A stretch of 64,000 nt of DNA from Acanthosoma haemorrhoidale (taxonomy: Eukaryota > Arthropoda > Insecta > Hemiptera > Acanthosomatidae). Location of the stretch: NCBI GenBank assembly GCA_930367205.1, contig OV884013.1:118396706-118460705 (forward strand), in the 5' to 3' direction. Of this stretch, positions 45,086 to 57,329 are shown one piece after another. The notes below the pieces were generated by a model. That model did no database searches and was not told the origin of the DNA. It worked only from the letters and a program-made list of their open reading frames with translations. The translations under genes and the position numbers were made by a program. Positions within the stretch are counted from its first letter, which is position 1. Each line of letters starts with the position of its first letter.

Positions 45086-45702
45086 AAAAAAAATTATTAA
45101 AAATTTATGATTCATATTTGGAATAAAGAATTCATTCCGAATTTAAAACAGTTATTTAAGTGCCCAGTATAACATAAATAATTCTCTTGATTAAAGTTTT
45201 ATTTATGCAATCAAAAGCAGACTCTCTGATTTGACACGCTCCATCGATTGATGCATTATACGGGAATTTGTAACCGAAGCAGTAGAAGTTTTAAATAAAT
45301 ATTTTTTAGAAATCAGTCCTGTGAAAGTTATTGCAGTTATTGACCGCTTATTACACATTCTACATATTCTAAATCAGCAAGTTACGATCTATAATTAGAT
45401 AAACTATTCAATATGATATTAAAATATACTTAGTTAAATAAGACATGTTCTAACGTGAACGGGACCGGGCCATTGTTAGCACTATGTCATAAATAGGTCC
45501 TTGCAGAACCGTACAATCTCCATTATTCTAGATCACAATCGTCAGAATGGTCTGACCATCCAGATCCTATGAGATATAGCGCGATCAATTGTAAGCATCC
45601 CTACAGTTAAATATTTAAAAGAAAATTAGGAAAAAAATATTAAAGCGCAAGTGGGGCGTTAATATTTTGTAATTAATTAGTCACTGGAAGTCATGGGCTC
45701 TT

Positions 45703-46010
45703 TATTTCCTGAGCGTCTGTGGCTCTCGCGCTCTATTGTAACCTCCACTGCGAGGTAGTGGTAATTCAGCTGCAGAAGTAGCGTCGGGAATCTCCCTAAT
45801 CCTTTGTTCATCCTTGTTCATACCTGTGTATGTGTCGTGTAAGCGGGCAAAGCAGATATCGCTGGGCTATGTATACCTGTATATTGTAAATTCGTTATGA
45901 ACGAGACAGTGTAAATTTGAAAATATGTAATGAATGTGATATTTTATCACAATTGTCCGTTTCCCTTTTAGGGCAGGTTATAATTTTCTCCAAATAAATA
46001 TTTAAAAAAA
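45703..46010 (+). mobile_element. Diverged relative of the LINE 3' end
   Basis: CCTGAGCGTCTGTGGCTCTCGCGCTCT is shared with the LINE 3' region. After it the sequence follows the same plan (GGGCTATGTATACCTGTATATTGTAAA, ATGAACGAGACAGTG, then AGGGCAGGTTATAATTTTCTCCAAATAAA) with substantial divergence. It is probably an older subfamily. Confidence 0.6.
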
Positions 46011-46140
46011 TAAGCTTCCTTAAAAAATTCAATTTAGGTCATGATATTAATAAAAACAAAATTTAACCGTTAAAAACGAAACCACTCATCTTGTGATATT
46101 TCAGTTTTAATCCTGATGAATTTCCATTTATCGTGAATAC

Positions 46141-46490
<350 letters not shown>

Positions 46491-46929
46491 AATTGTTATA
46501 TAATGATATCCTTCCACAACCAACACCAACCTTATAGATAATAATTATTAAAACTTGTTTCCGGGATATTCCATCAATATAAAATAGAAGGTACTAAATA
46601 GTAGCAGTTAAAATGAATAGAATCATGAGCATAAAATATTTATTACAAGATAGACGTAATACTAGAAACTATAAGACGCTACAGAACAAACTTTTATTAG
46701 TAATATTTCAAGGTTTTAATTGGCTGAAAGAAACCACACCAAGTTAGCCTTCAGTAGAATGTAAGCTAATATTCTATTTGTGACAGCACACAAACAACAA
46801 TGCACTGTGATATACCATACATCGTACTATAAATTAAAAAGAAATATTTACGAAAAGTCTTGCAAACGTATAAAACTAAAAGTCCTTAAAGTAAGCTTAT
46901 CTCAGACGTGCTTGGTAAACACCGGTGGT

Positions 46930-47150
<221 letters not shown>

Positions 47151-48164
47151 TGTGAATATTTTTTTCTAATGATTTCGAGCAGAGAATTAGAGGTCTTTGT
47201 TCCCCCACTCGGCCAAGGGTGTCTTATTTACAATTCTCTGATGCCCCCACTCCTTTTTTATCCCCACTTCTTATACTGTTTGCAGTTCCCTCTGCCCGAT
47301 TTAATTCTTCAAAGCTTTGTTATGCAGATTTCTTTTTGTCCCCTCTACAGAGCAAAGTTCGCTTATCTGCTTCGGCTTTTCTTTTTTCATTTTTTTTTTT
47401 TCAAAGTGGGATAAGTTTTCAAAACTTTTTTTTTTTTTAATTCCATTATTGAAAATGTATACATAATCTAACTTCTCAGATCTCTTTTTTTAGGGATCCT
47501 AATTTTGAATTAAATCCGTAATACCAGGTTCATATAGTTTTCAGCTTATCGTCTCTTAGTCCGCCTACCCACTGTTGACATTACTCTTAAATTAACAAAT
47601 GGCAGACTTTTTTCAATATTTGATATAGTTAAGGTGCACAGTCTAAACATATGGCCGCTATGTTTAGTCTATCGAAGGGAAAGGCCAGAAAAAAACACGG
47701 CGAGTCTGTTATTACAAAAAGTTTATTTGTCTGTAGGTCCTCAGAATAAATATTGACTTTAATTATTTTTATTATTTTTAAAAATGTTGTGTATTTTAGA
47801 ACTGACTGCTACCGTGAACCAAAAAAACGTCCAATTTTAGGTGAAAATATTGAAACAGATAGCTAATTGTTAAACAATAAGTTAGCTTTCAATTCAGATC
47901 TGAATTTATACATGTGTTAGGGGTGGGATAAATTTGTTTAAAAAAACAAAGATCTTATATTTTTTATAAAATTATTAATAGACAACATACCGAAACACTG
48001 GCTCTGGTATAAGATGGTCATAATAAAGTAAGCTGCGAAACATTCCACCAATACGCTTACATATTAATTTTATGTCAAAACTATCTCATATTAAGGAATG
48101 TTGTCGACTGTAGAATGTCAAGGCATTTCACAAATTGAGCATCCTTCTACCGTCATCCCGAGAA
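47151..48164. other. No gene recognised
   Basis: Pyrimidine-rich at 47340-47440, otherwise AT-rich. No motif recognised. Confidence 0.4.
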
Positions 48165-48632
48165 TGTCTCCAACAAAAACATCTACTAAAATATAAATTG
48201 TTGTGTGTCTATGTTTCCTAGTCGAATGACCGAACACAATTTAATAATTGACTATCTGTCGATTAGTTCCACTAATTGTCTATTTCATTTCCCTTTGCAT
48301 CTCGATGTGCATATAATTTCCGTTATAGCCCCCCCTCCCACGTTCTTATCGGCGCATCGTAAATGTTTTAGGTCTGTTTGAACAGAAATCTTCATGCGAA
48401 CTTAAAAACTTATAATTTGTTTGAAGAAGAAAAAAATTAATATGTTTTTCCTTTTTAGTGGGCAATATATACTAACGATGAAACAAATAGGCCAATTGCT
48501 CTTGGAGAGTGTCTCCAACAAAAACATCCACTCAAATATAAATTGTTGTGTCTCTATGTTTCCTTGTTGAATGACGGAAACCAATTTAATAATTGACTAT
48601 CTCTTGATTGGTTCCGTTAATTCTCTAATTAA
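48165..48632 (+). repeat. Repeat blocks A-B-C-A'
   Basis: Block A (48165-48290, TGTCTCCAACAAAAACATC...) recurs as A' at 48509-48632. Block B (48281-48411, CATTTCATTTCCCTTTGCAT...) and block C (48418-48503, GTTTGAAGAAGAAAAAAATT...) recur as B' and C' at 50029-50163 and 50575-50660. This is an unnamed interspersed or tandem repeat of about 340 bp. Confidence 0.8.
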
Positions 48633-50028
48633 TTACGCTTGCTGCCCCCGTCGTGTATTTGAGAGGAGTGTATTTGTTGTCTTAACAACAGCCAGCCATA
48701 TCCTCCAATTACTCAGTGAAGTGTGTAGCAAGACTTCCAATCTTACAAGAATCTTTCAGGTGAAGGCTTAATCTTTTAGTGAATCTTCTAAAAGTCTCTT
48801 TTCGTTTCAAATGTACTGTTTAATTAATGGATTTTTTTTAATTACTAAATGTGTCTCCCATAGATCATAACTAGTAGTATTTAGTTTGTAATTTAACCAC
48901 AAACAGGATTAAGTACGTAGCGAATAAACAAATAATGTAGAGAGCCACTCTCTAATGAAGAGGACTCGAGAAGAGTTTAATGATACTTATCTATTATATT
49001 TTATTGATCATCTTAGTCACAAAAAGCCTGCACTTTAGGTCTTAAGTATCATTTATCTAGAGCACTCTCAAAAGTTCCCGAAACTGACAGACTCGTTTAA
49101 TTGTTTTTAGATGCTTTCCATAATTCTATTTTACCTATAAACAAATCATCATATTTATAAGGTTATAATGATGAATTAAATCATTTATACATTTTTCATC
49201 ATATCCACCATTCCCTAGATAATGTTTTTGTTGCTAATCATGAAAACGAGTGGCTCCACCGATTCTTCCGTCTGTTTCTTTGTGAAAAAGTGTTTTAGTT
49301 TATGCGCGTTCGGCTTTATGCCCCGCAATAGTGGTCTTACAAATTATATCATCGAGCCGAAAAGTTAATAATTATAACATCTGAATTTTTATTTCTCTAT
49401 ATGTTTTAGTCACAGTAATGAACTTGTTCAGAAGATTTTGAAGGTTAGATTTTTTCCTCAAGGTTAAGGGTTATTAAAAAAATAATTTTTTGCAAGCCAA
49501 CTATGAAAATCGCACATTTTTTTTCAAAATCATAAGCATTTATATTTTGAACTGTGTCTGTCTCTATTGTTATTGGTAATAACAACACAGAAATAAAAAC
49601 AGACATTAAGATCTCAAGACCTCTAGTTTTATGATAAGCTGCTAGGTAAGTCAGATAATTATTTTTTTCTCACCAATTATTTAATTAATAACCCTTAATT
49701 ATGTTTTAAGCAGTTGAAAATATTTTTCGAGCCGTCAGGCAATCAAATAGAATCTCAATATACAATAGGTCAAACCATCCGGGACAAATTCACGCACAGT
49801 TGATAACATACAGGCTTATATTGAAATGTCCATTAACGACGAACCAGAGAAGGTTTCAGTAGAACATTTCATATGCACGCAAACCTCTTTTTTGTAACAA
49901 AATCTATAGACAATCTGAAAGACATATATTTCAATCAACGCGAAAACTTCTCTATACATGACCTGTTTTTTTGAGAGACCATTGGCAGCTTAATCAGTGC
50001 TGCCAACCCATCCGAATTTTTATGATTT
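48633..50028. other. AT-rich sequence, nothing recognised
   Basis: No gene family or repeat partner was found in this stretch. Confidence 0.4.
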
Positions 50029-50163
50029 CCATTTCATTTCCCTTTGGATCTCGATGTGCATATATTATTTCCGCTATAGCCCCCCCCCCTTCCCACGTTC
50101 TTATCGGCGATTCGTGTTATTTTAGGTCCGTTTGAACAGACATCTCCATCCGAACTTAAAAAT
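50029..50163 (+). repeat. Repeat block B'
   Basis: Matches 48281-48411 with small indels, including the C-run and CACGTTCTTATCGGCG. Its continuation C' lies on the far side of the IS630-like insertion at 50575. Confidence 0.8.
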
Positions 50164-50166
50164 AAT

Positions 50167-50572
50167 AAAAGGTGTCAGCTAACAGTTTAGGGTTAGTAAA
50201 AATGAAGCATTACACGATATAACAACGTGTCTTTATTGTTGAACATTATCTCAAAAATAATGAAAGTTTGACGGCCGCAGTTCGAAAATTTCACACAAAT
50301 ATGGTTGGAATAGTGTTTTGGCTTCATCAACTGTGAAGAGATTAATTAAAAAAATTAGGGCGACTGTATCAGAGACACTAAACACACTGGTCGTCCAAAA
50401 ACAAGCCGTTCAAATGTGTGCGTATGTGCCAGCAAAGTCGTGGAGGCCATTTGCCCGATATGTTGTTCCATAAATAACCCTATCCTATTTACTTTATCAT
50501 TCAATAAAAAAATTCTAAAAACTGTATTTTCTTTTTCAATCAAATCTTGCGTTAATTCTGAGACACCCTTTA
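50167..50572 (+). mobile_element. IS630-like deletion derivative (about 400 bp)
   Basis: This is a short copy of the family at 30443-31322. It starts GGTGTC then AGCTAACAGTTTAGGGTTAG. It continues through the N-terminal transposase coding region (KFHTN-, ETLNTLVV-type out-of-frame stretch) to CAAGCCGTTCAAATG. It then jumps directly to the C-terminal end (TGTGCGTATGTGCCAGCAAAG) and the right terminus TCTTGCGTTAATTCTGAGACACCC. The whole catalytic domain is deleted, so it is a MITE-like non-autonomous copy. Confidence 0.82.
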
Positions 50573-50574
50573 CT

Positions 50575-50660
50575 TTGTTTAAAGAAGAAAAAAATGAAAA
50601 AGTTTTTCTTTTTAATTGCGCAATATATATTACCGACAAAACAAATTGGTCAAAACAGAC
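50575..50660 (+). repeat. Repeat block C'
   Basis: GTTTAAAGAAGAAAAAAATG... matches block C at 48418-48503 and is separated from B' by the IS630-like insertion. Confidence 0.75.
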
Positions 50661-50707
50661 GAAACCAATTGTTAGCAACTTTTTTTAAACAATACCAAAA
50701 GTAATGA

Positions 50708-53700
50708 CATTGGTGTTGAGAGGATTTGAATTAGTCGATGTAAAACCAAGAACCTGATAGCAAGAGACAATGAGAGAGTACGATAGTTCTTGGTACGCAT
50801 CAAACAGTCGAGGTCAATACAATAAGCCATTCGATAATTTCCTGCCATTGGTGTTGAGAGGATTTGAATTAGTCGATGTAAAACCAAGAACCTGATAGCA
50901 AGAGACAATGAGAGAGTACGATAGTTCTTGGTACGCATCAAACAGTCGAGGTCAATACAATAAGCCATTCGATAATTTCCTGCCATTGGTGTTGAGAGGA
51001 TTTGAATCAGTCGATGTAAAACCAAGAACCTGATAGCAAGAGACAATGAGAGAGTACGATAGTTCTTGGTACGCATCAAACAGTCGAGGTCAATACAATA
51101 AGCCATTCGATAATTTCCTGCCATTGGTGTTGAGAGGATTTGAATTAGTCGATGTAAAACCAAGAACCTGATAGCAAGAGACAATGAGAGAGTACGATAG
51201 TTCTTGGTATGCATCAAACAGTCGAGGTCAATACAATAAGCCATTCGATAATTTCCTGCCATTGGTGTTGAGAGGATTTGAATTAGTCGATGTAAAACCA
51301 AGAACCTGATAGCAAGAGACAATGAGAGAGTACGATAGTTCTTGGTACGCATCAAACAGTCGAGGTCAATACAATAAGCCATTCGATAATTTCCTGCCAT
51401 TGGTGTTGAGAGGATTTGAATTAGTCGATGTAAAACCAATAACCTGATAGCAAGAGACAATGAGAGAGTACGATAGTTCTTGGTACGCATCAAACAGTCG
51501 AGGTCAATACAATAAGCCATTCGATAATTTCCTGCCATTGGTGTTGAGAGGATTTGAATTAGTCGATGTAAAACCAAGAACCTGATAGCAAGAGACAATG
51601 AGAGAGTACGATAGTTCTTGGTACGCATCAAACAGTCGAGGTCAATACAATAAGCCATTCGATAATTTCCTGCCATTGGTGTTGAGAGGATTTGAATTAG
51701 TCGATGTAAAACCAAGAACCTGATAGCAAGAGACAATGAGAGAGTACGATTGTTCTTGGTATGCATCAAACAGTCGAGGTCAATACAATAAGCCTTTCGA
51801 TAATTTCCTGCCATTGGTGTTGAGAGGATTTGAATTAGTCGATGTAAACCAAGAATCTGATAGCAAGAGACATTGAGAGAGTACGATAGTTCTTGCTACG
51901 CATCAAACTATCGAGGTCAATACAATAAGCCATTCGATAATTTCCTGCCATTGGTGTTGAGAGGATTTGAATTAGTCGATGTAAAACCAAGAACCTGATA
52001 GCAAGAGACAATGATAGAGTACGATAGTTCTTGGTATGCATCAAACAGTCGAGGTCAATACAATAAGCCATTCGATAATTTCCTGCCATTGGTGTTGAGA
52101 GGATTTGAATCAGTCGATGTAAAACCAAGAACCTGATAGCAAGAGACAATGAGAGAGTACGATAGTTCTTGGTACGCATCAAACAGTCGAGGTCAATACA
52201 ATAAGCCATTCGATAATTTCCTGCCATTGGTGTTGAGAGGATTTGAATTAGTCGATGTAAAACCAAGAACCTGATAGCAAGAGACAATGAGAGAGTACGA
52301 TAGTTCTTGGTACGCATCAAACAGTCGAGGTCAATACAATAAGCCATTCGATAATTTCCTGCCATTGGTGTTGAGAGGATTTGAATTAGTCGATGTAAAA
52401 CCAAGAACCTGATAGCAAGAGACAATGAGAGAGTACGATAGTTCTTGGTACGCATCAAACAGTCGAGGTCAATACAATAAGCCATTCGATAATTTCCTGC
52501 CATTGGTGTTGAGAGGATTTGAATTAGTCGATGTAAAACCAATAACCTGATAGCAAGAGACAATGAGAGAGTACGATAGTTCTTGGTACGCATCAAACAG
52601 TCGAGGTCAATACAATAAGCCATTCGATAATTTCCTGCCATTGGTGTTGAGAGGATTTGAATCAGTCGATGTAAAACCAAGAACCTGATAGCAAGAGACA
52701 ATGAGAGAGTACGATAGTTCTTGGTACGCATCAAACAGTCGAGGTCAATACAATAAGCCATTCGATAATTTCCTGCCATTGGTGTTGAGAGGATTTGAAT
52801 TAGTCGATGTAAAACCAAGAACCTGATAGCAAGAGACAATGAGAGAGTACGATAGTTCTTGGTATGCATCAAACAGTCGAGGTCAATACAATAAGCCATT
52901 CGATAATTTCCTGCCATTGGTGTTGAGAGGATTTGAATTAGTCGATGTAAAACCAAGAACCTGATAGCAAGAGACAATGAGAGAGTACGATAGTTCTTGG
53001 TACGCATCAAACAGTCGAGGTCAATACAATAAGCCATTCGATAATTTCCTGCCATTGGTGTTGAGAGGATTTGAATTAGTCGATGTAAAACCAAGAACCT
53101 GATAGCAAGAGACAATGAGAGAGTACGATAGTTCTTGGTACGCATCAAACAGTCGAGGTCAATACAATAAGCCATTCGATAATTTCCTGCCATTGGTGTT
53201 GAGAGGATTTGAATTAGTCGATGTAAAACCAAGAACCTGATAGCAAGAGACAATGAGAGAGTACGATAGTTCTTGGTACGCATCAAACAGTCGAGGTCAA
53301 TACAATAAGCCATTCGATAATTTCCTGCCATTGGTGTTGAGAGGATTTGAATTAGTCGATGTAAAACCAAGAACCTGATAGCAAGAGACAATGAGAGAGT
53401 ACGATTGTTCTTGGTATGCATCAAACAGTCGAGGTCAATACAATAAGCCTTTCGATAATTTCCTGCCATTGGTGTTGAGAGGATTTGAATTAGTCGATGT
53501 AAACCAAGAATCTGATAGCAAGAGACATTGAGAGAGTACGATAGTTCTTGCTACGCATCAAACTATCGAGGTCAATACAATAAGCCATTCGATAATTTCC
53601 TGCCATTGGTGTTGAGAGGATTTGAATTAGTCGATGTAAAACCAAGAACCTGATAGCAAGAGACAATGAGAGAGTACGATAGTTCTTGGTATGCATCAAA

Positions 53701-54690
53701 CAGTCGAGGTCAATACAATAAGCCATTCGATAATTTCCTGCCATTGGTGTTGAGAGGATTTGAATCAGTCGATGTAAAACCAAGAACCTGATAGCAAGAG
53801 ACAATGAGAGAGTACGATAGTTCTTGGTACGCATCAAACAGTCGAGGTCAATACAATAAGCCATTCGATAATTTCCTGCCATTGGTGTTGAGAGGATTTG
53901 AATTAGTCGATGTAAAACCAAGAACCTGATAGCAAGAGACAATGAGAGAGTACGATAGTTCTTGGTACGCATCAAACAGTCGAGGTCAATACAATAAGCC
54001 ATTCGATAATTTCCTGCCATTGGTGTTGAGAGGATTTGAATTAGTCGATGTAAAACCAAGAACCTGATAGCAAGAGACAATGAGAGAGTACGATAGTTCT
54101 TGGTACGCATCAAACAGTCGAGGTCAATACAATAAGCCATTCGATAATTTCCTGCCATTGGTGTTGAGAGGATTTGAATTAGTCGATGTAAAACCAAGAA
54201 CCTGATAGCAAGAGACATTGAGAGAGTACGATAGTTCTTGCTACGCATCAAACAGTCGAGGTCAATACAATAAGCCATTCGATAATTTCCTGCCATTGGT
54301 GTTGAGAGGATTTGAATTAGTCGATGTAAACCAAGAATCTGATAGCAAGAGACATTGAGAGAGTACGATAGTTCTTGCTACGCATCAAACAGTCGAGGTC
54401 AATACAATAAGCCATTCGATAATTTCCTGCCATTGGTGTTGAGAGGATTTAAATTAATCGATGTAAAACCAAGAATCTGATAGCAAGAGACATTGAGAGA
54501 GTACGATAGTTATTGCTACGCATCAAACAGTCGAGGTCAATACAATAAGCCATTCGATAATTTCCTGCCATTGGTGTTGAGAGGATTTGAATTAGTCGAT
54601 GTAAAACCTAGAATCTGATAGCAAGAGACAATGAGAGAGTACGATAGTTCTTGGTACGCATTAAACAGTCGAGGTCAATCAAATATAATA
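50708..54690 (-). repeat. 138-bp satellite, about 29 monomers, with higher-order period
   Basis: Monomers begin CATTGGTGTTGAGAGGATTT at 50708, 50846, 50984 and so on at 138-bp steps (137 bp where one A is missing, near 51853, 53507 and 54331). Neighbouring monomers are nearly identical; the last few, from about 54160, are more diverged, as is usual at array edges. Diagnostic variants repeat with a 12-monomer period: the set at 51674-52087 reappears at 53329-53742, 1655 bp later. Each monomer holds a 9-bp inverted repeat, ACCAAGAAC ... GTTCTTGGT. The minus strand is open in one frame at 46 codons per monomer, broken where the 137-bp monomers shift it. I regard the frame as incidental. Confidence 0.97.
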
Positions 54691-56264
54691 AATAGGACCG
54701 AAGTTTTCTTTGACCTGCCGTTCACTAAAAGATGCTTTGGGACATGTACTCTTTTATCTGACATTTTTTTTTTTCGCACAAAACTTCCAACAGGAGAATT
54801 GTACAAACCCTCTTTCGAAGCGAACCTGCGCTCCTTTGCACATCCCCGACCCCTGTCTATACGCAGAACAGTCGCTCTGTAGTTAGCTGCCCTGTAGTTT
54901 CGGAAATTAAAGACTACCGATGGAAAACCGACTCTCTTTGACAATGCTAGGGAAACTTTAGTGACGCGTGTTTTCAAACATAAATGTTAAACTACCAAAT
55001 AACTACCAACCGTGCAAATCCCTCCGATTTGAAAAAAAACAAATGTAGTTTTTTACTTATTTCTGATGAGGCTACATAATTGGGAGCCACCTGGAGTTCT
55101 TGGGATATATTCACACACCATCAGGCAAGTGCGTTACTACACCTTTGAGAATGGCGGCTTTTTCCGTCGAAAATGTTCGGGTGGGAAATAAATAATTAAG
55201 TGGAGAGACAGTGTTTTATTTCTTAATATACACACTTTAAACTATCAAAAATATATACATTTGTACATACTTCTAATAATAATAATATTTACATTTTCAT
55301 CATCAGCTATCGCAATCGTCTATCAAGAAATAAGTCCGAATAACAGAAATTCCTTCGATTTATCAGAGCCAACCCCTAGGGTCATATACTGGTTATGTGA
55401 TTCAGTCAAATCAGGTTAGGCAGACAAGAAGTTCAAGAACCAGTTCTCTTAGAAATACCTACACTAAAATCCTCTGTACTGTCTTCTGTATGGTGTCTAG
55501 TCTATAGCTAATAATTTTTTTTATTTTTTGTCACATTTAGGTTTTGGGAAATCCATTTCAATGTCGTGTGTTATTACACAAGCTACAATGTAGAGGTTTC
55601 TTTTCCTTTTCCGTAAATATTTCTTCTTTTACAAGCGGTTTCTACGTAAATTTATTATTAAAATATTTTAGTTTATTTTATAGTAGCTATTTTAGTTTGA
55701 TAATGAACCCAGACAATAAAATAATAAAAAATAACATGCACTGACCCTTCTAATGAAATGCAGGGAAGGAACTGAACGAAACACAGACAAATAAACTAAT
55801 AAACAGGGGTGGTTGTGTTGAAACACTTAAGGTAAATCGTAGATCTGCAGCTAGTGCGTCATGAAATAGTACAATACTCAATACATGCATATCCTAATGC
55901 CCTTAACTGATACATGATCCCACATATAGCTTTTGCTTAGCTGTGTACCTTACTGTCAAAACCTAAAGTAAGGCGGTACATTTATTTTATCCTTCTGCGG
56001 TCTCGTTACTTTCGGGATAAATAAGGGTGAAAACCTTATACTTTTTAGCAAAAATTAAACTACAGGATTTAGATAAATGTTTCTGCCTCGGTGGAACTAA
56101 TCAAAAATACGTTTGGGAATATGAGAGTACGACTAATCAAATGAATGCGTTCGTGAACCGCGGAATAAAAGTTAAATCTTTGTTTTAGGTTCTTATGTTA
56201 GTGATCCGATTCATAATGATTCTAAACCATATAATCGTTGACTTAATGATTTCAAAATTGCTTA
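54691..56264. other. No gene recognised
   Basis: A somewhat GC-richer stretch at 54700-54980 has overlapping frames on both strands without a recognisable motif. Confidence 0.4.
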
Positions 56265-56266
56265 TA

Positions 56267-56704
56267 CAGTGGAATCCCGATTATGTCTATTTCCGGCTAA
56301 TTCGTACAAATGTACTAGTTTATTGGAAATAGGGAAAAAGCGCGAATTTTTCCAAAACAAATGGGAATAGAAGACTTTCGTGCAAGTGATGAATGGTTCA
56401 ATAGATTCAAAAAAAAAAAAAATCACAACATTAAATTTAAGAAGCTTAGTGGGGAAATTGCAAGTGTGTCAGATAACGTTGGTTCTGGGTAGAAGGACAT
56501 ACGTTTTATTGCATGTATTGTTTATTGTTAGTATTAGTTTAGTACTAAGCAGTGTTTATTGCATAGTTTTTATCCTTACAACATTTTACATACATGTTTG
56601 CATTAATACGTTTTTTTAATTTTGTACTCCCGATAATTGGTATTCCCGATAATTCGTACCAAACTGTCAGTCCCTTGACAATACGAATTATCGGGATTCT
56701 ACTA
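56267..56704 (+). mobile_element. pogo/Tigger-type deletion derivative with TA duplication
   Basis: TA flanks both ends (56265-56266 and 56705-56706). Inverted termini are CAGTGGAATCCCGATTAT on the left and TAGTAGAATCCCGATAAT read inward from the right (15 of 18 match). This is the standard pogo-type terminus. Inside, IEDFRASDEWFNRFK (about 56368) and, after an A run that shifts the frame, KLSGEIASVSDNVGSG (about 56440) are the CENP-B-type DNA-binding half of a Tigger/jerky transposase. The DDE catalytic domain is absent. Second terminal-like repeats (TTCCCGATAATTCGTACC) lie just inside the right end. Confidence 0.85.
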
Positions 56705-56706
56705 TA

Positions 56707-57325
56707 ATAATTCCTTAACTCTACCCTCATTTGCTTAAGATGAGTTAGAGGAGACATTTACCAAGTGACGCAATCTTATTAAACTTACTTCTTTCATTCC
56801 TCAATAAATTAATTGCACTATGTTCGCATTTATCATCCTTAAACTCATTATTACATCTTCTTAATTATTTCATTTTCTACTTCGCATTAATTTCTTAGCT
56901 CATCTCTTAACTTCATGTTATTAAGAGTAGCTTTCTCATTTGCTAAATAACTATAAAGTAAAAATGAAATGGGTAATCTTAAAATGTTTCACACGGCCCA
57001 TTCCGATTAAGAATCTAATCATTGATGGATTTGTAGACTCTACTTTTGATCTCTTGTTTAGGGTTTCATATTTTACCAGGCCAAAAGGTTTTTGCTGCCG
57101 GAGTATTTGGGTATATTTGATGCTGTGAATTCAAATATGGCATTATTTTTTGCCTAGGAGCTCTAAGGAAGATATAGCAGCTTAGTTAAATATGCGCTGC
57201 ACTATTTTAAGTTGAATCCATGGATCAAACAAAAAAACCATACACGAAATTTGTATTATTATATGATACACATATAATTATATACAAAGATAGAAAAAAA
57301 GTCATGGATGAAACCAACTAGTCAC
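56707..57325. other. AT-rich sequence, nothing recognised
   Basis: The frame at 56940-57128 has no motif. Confidence 0.4.
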
Positions 57326-57329
57326 TGAA

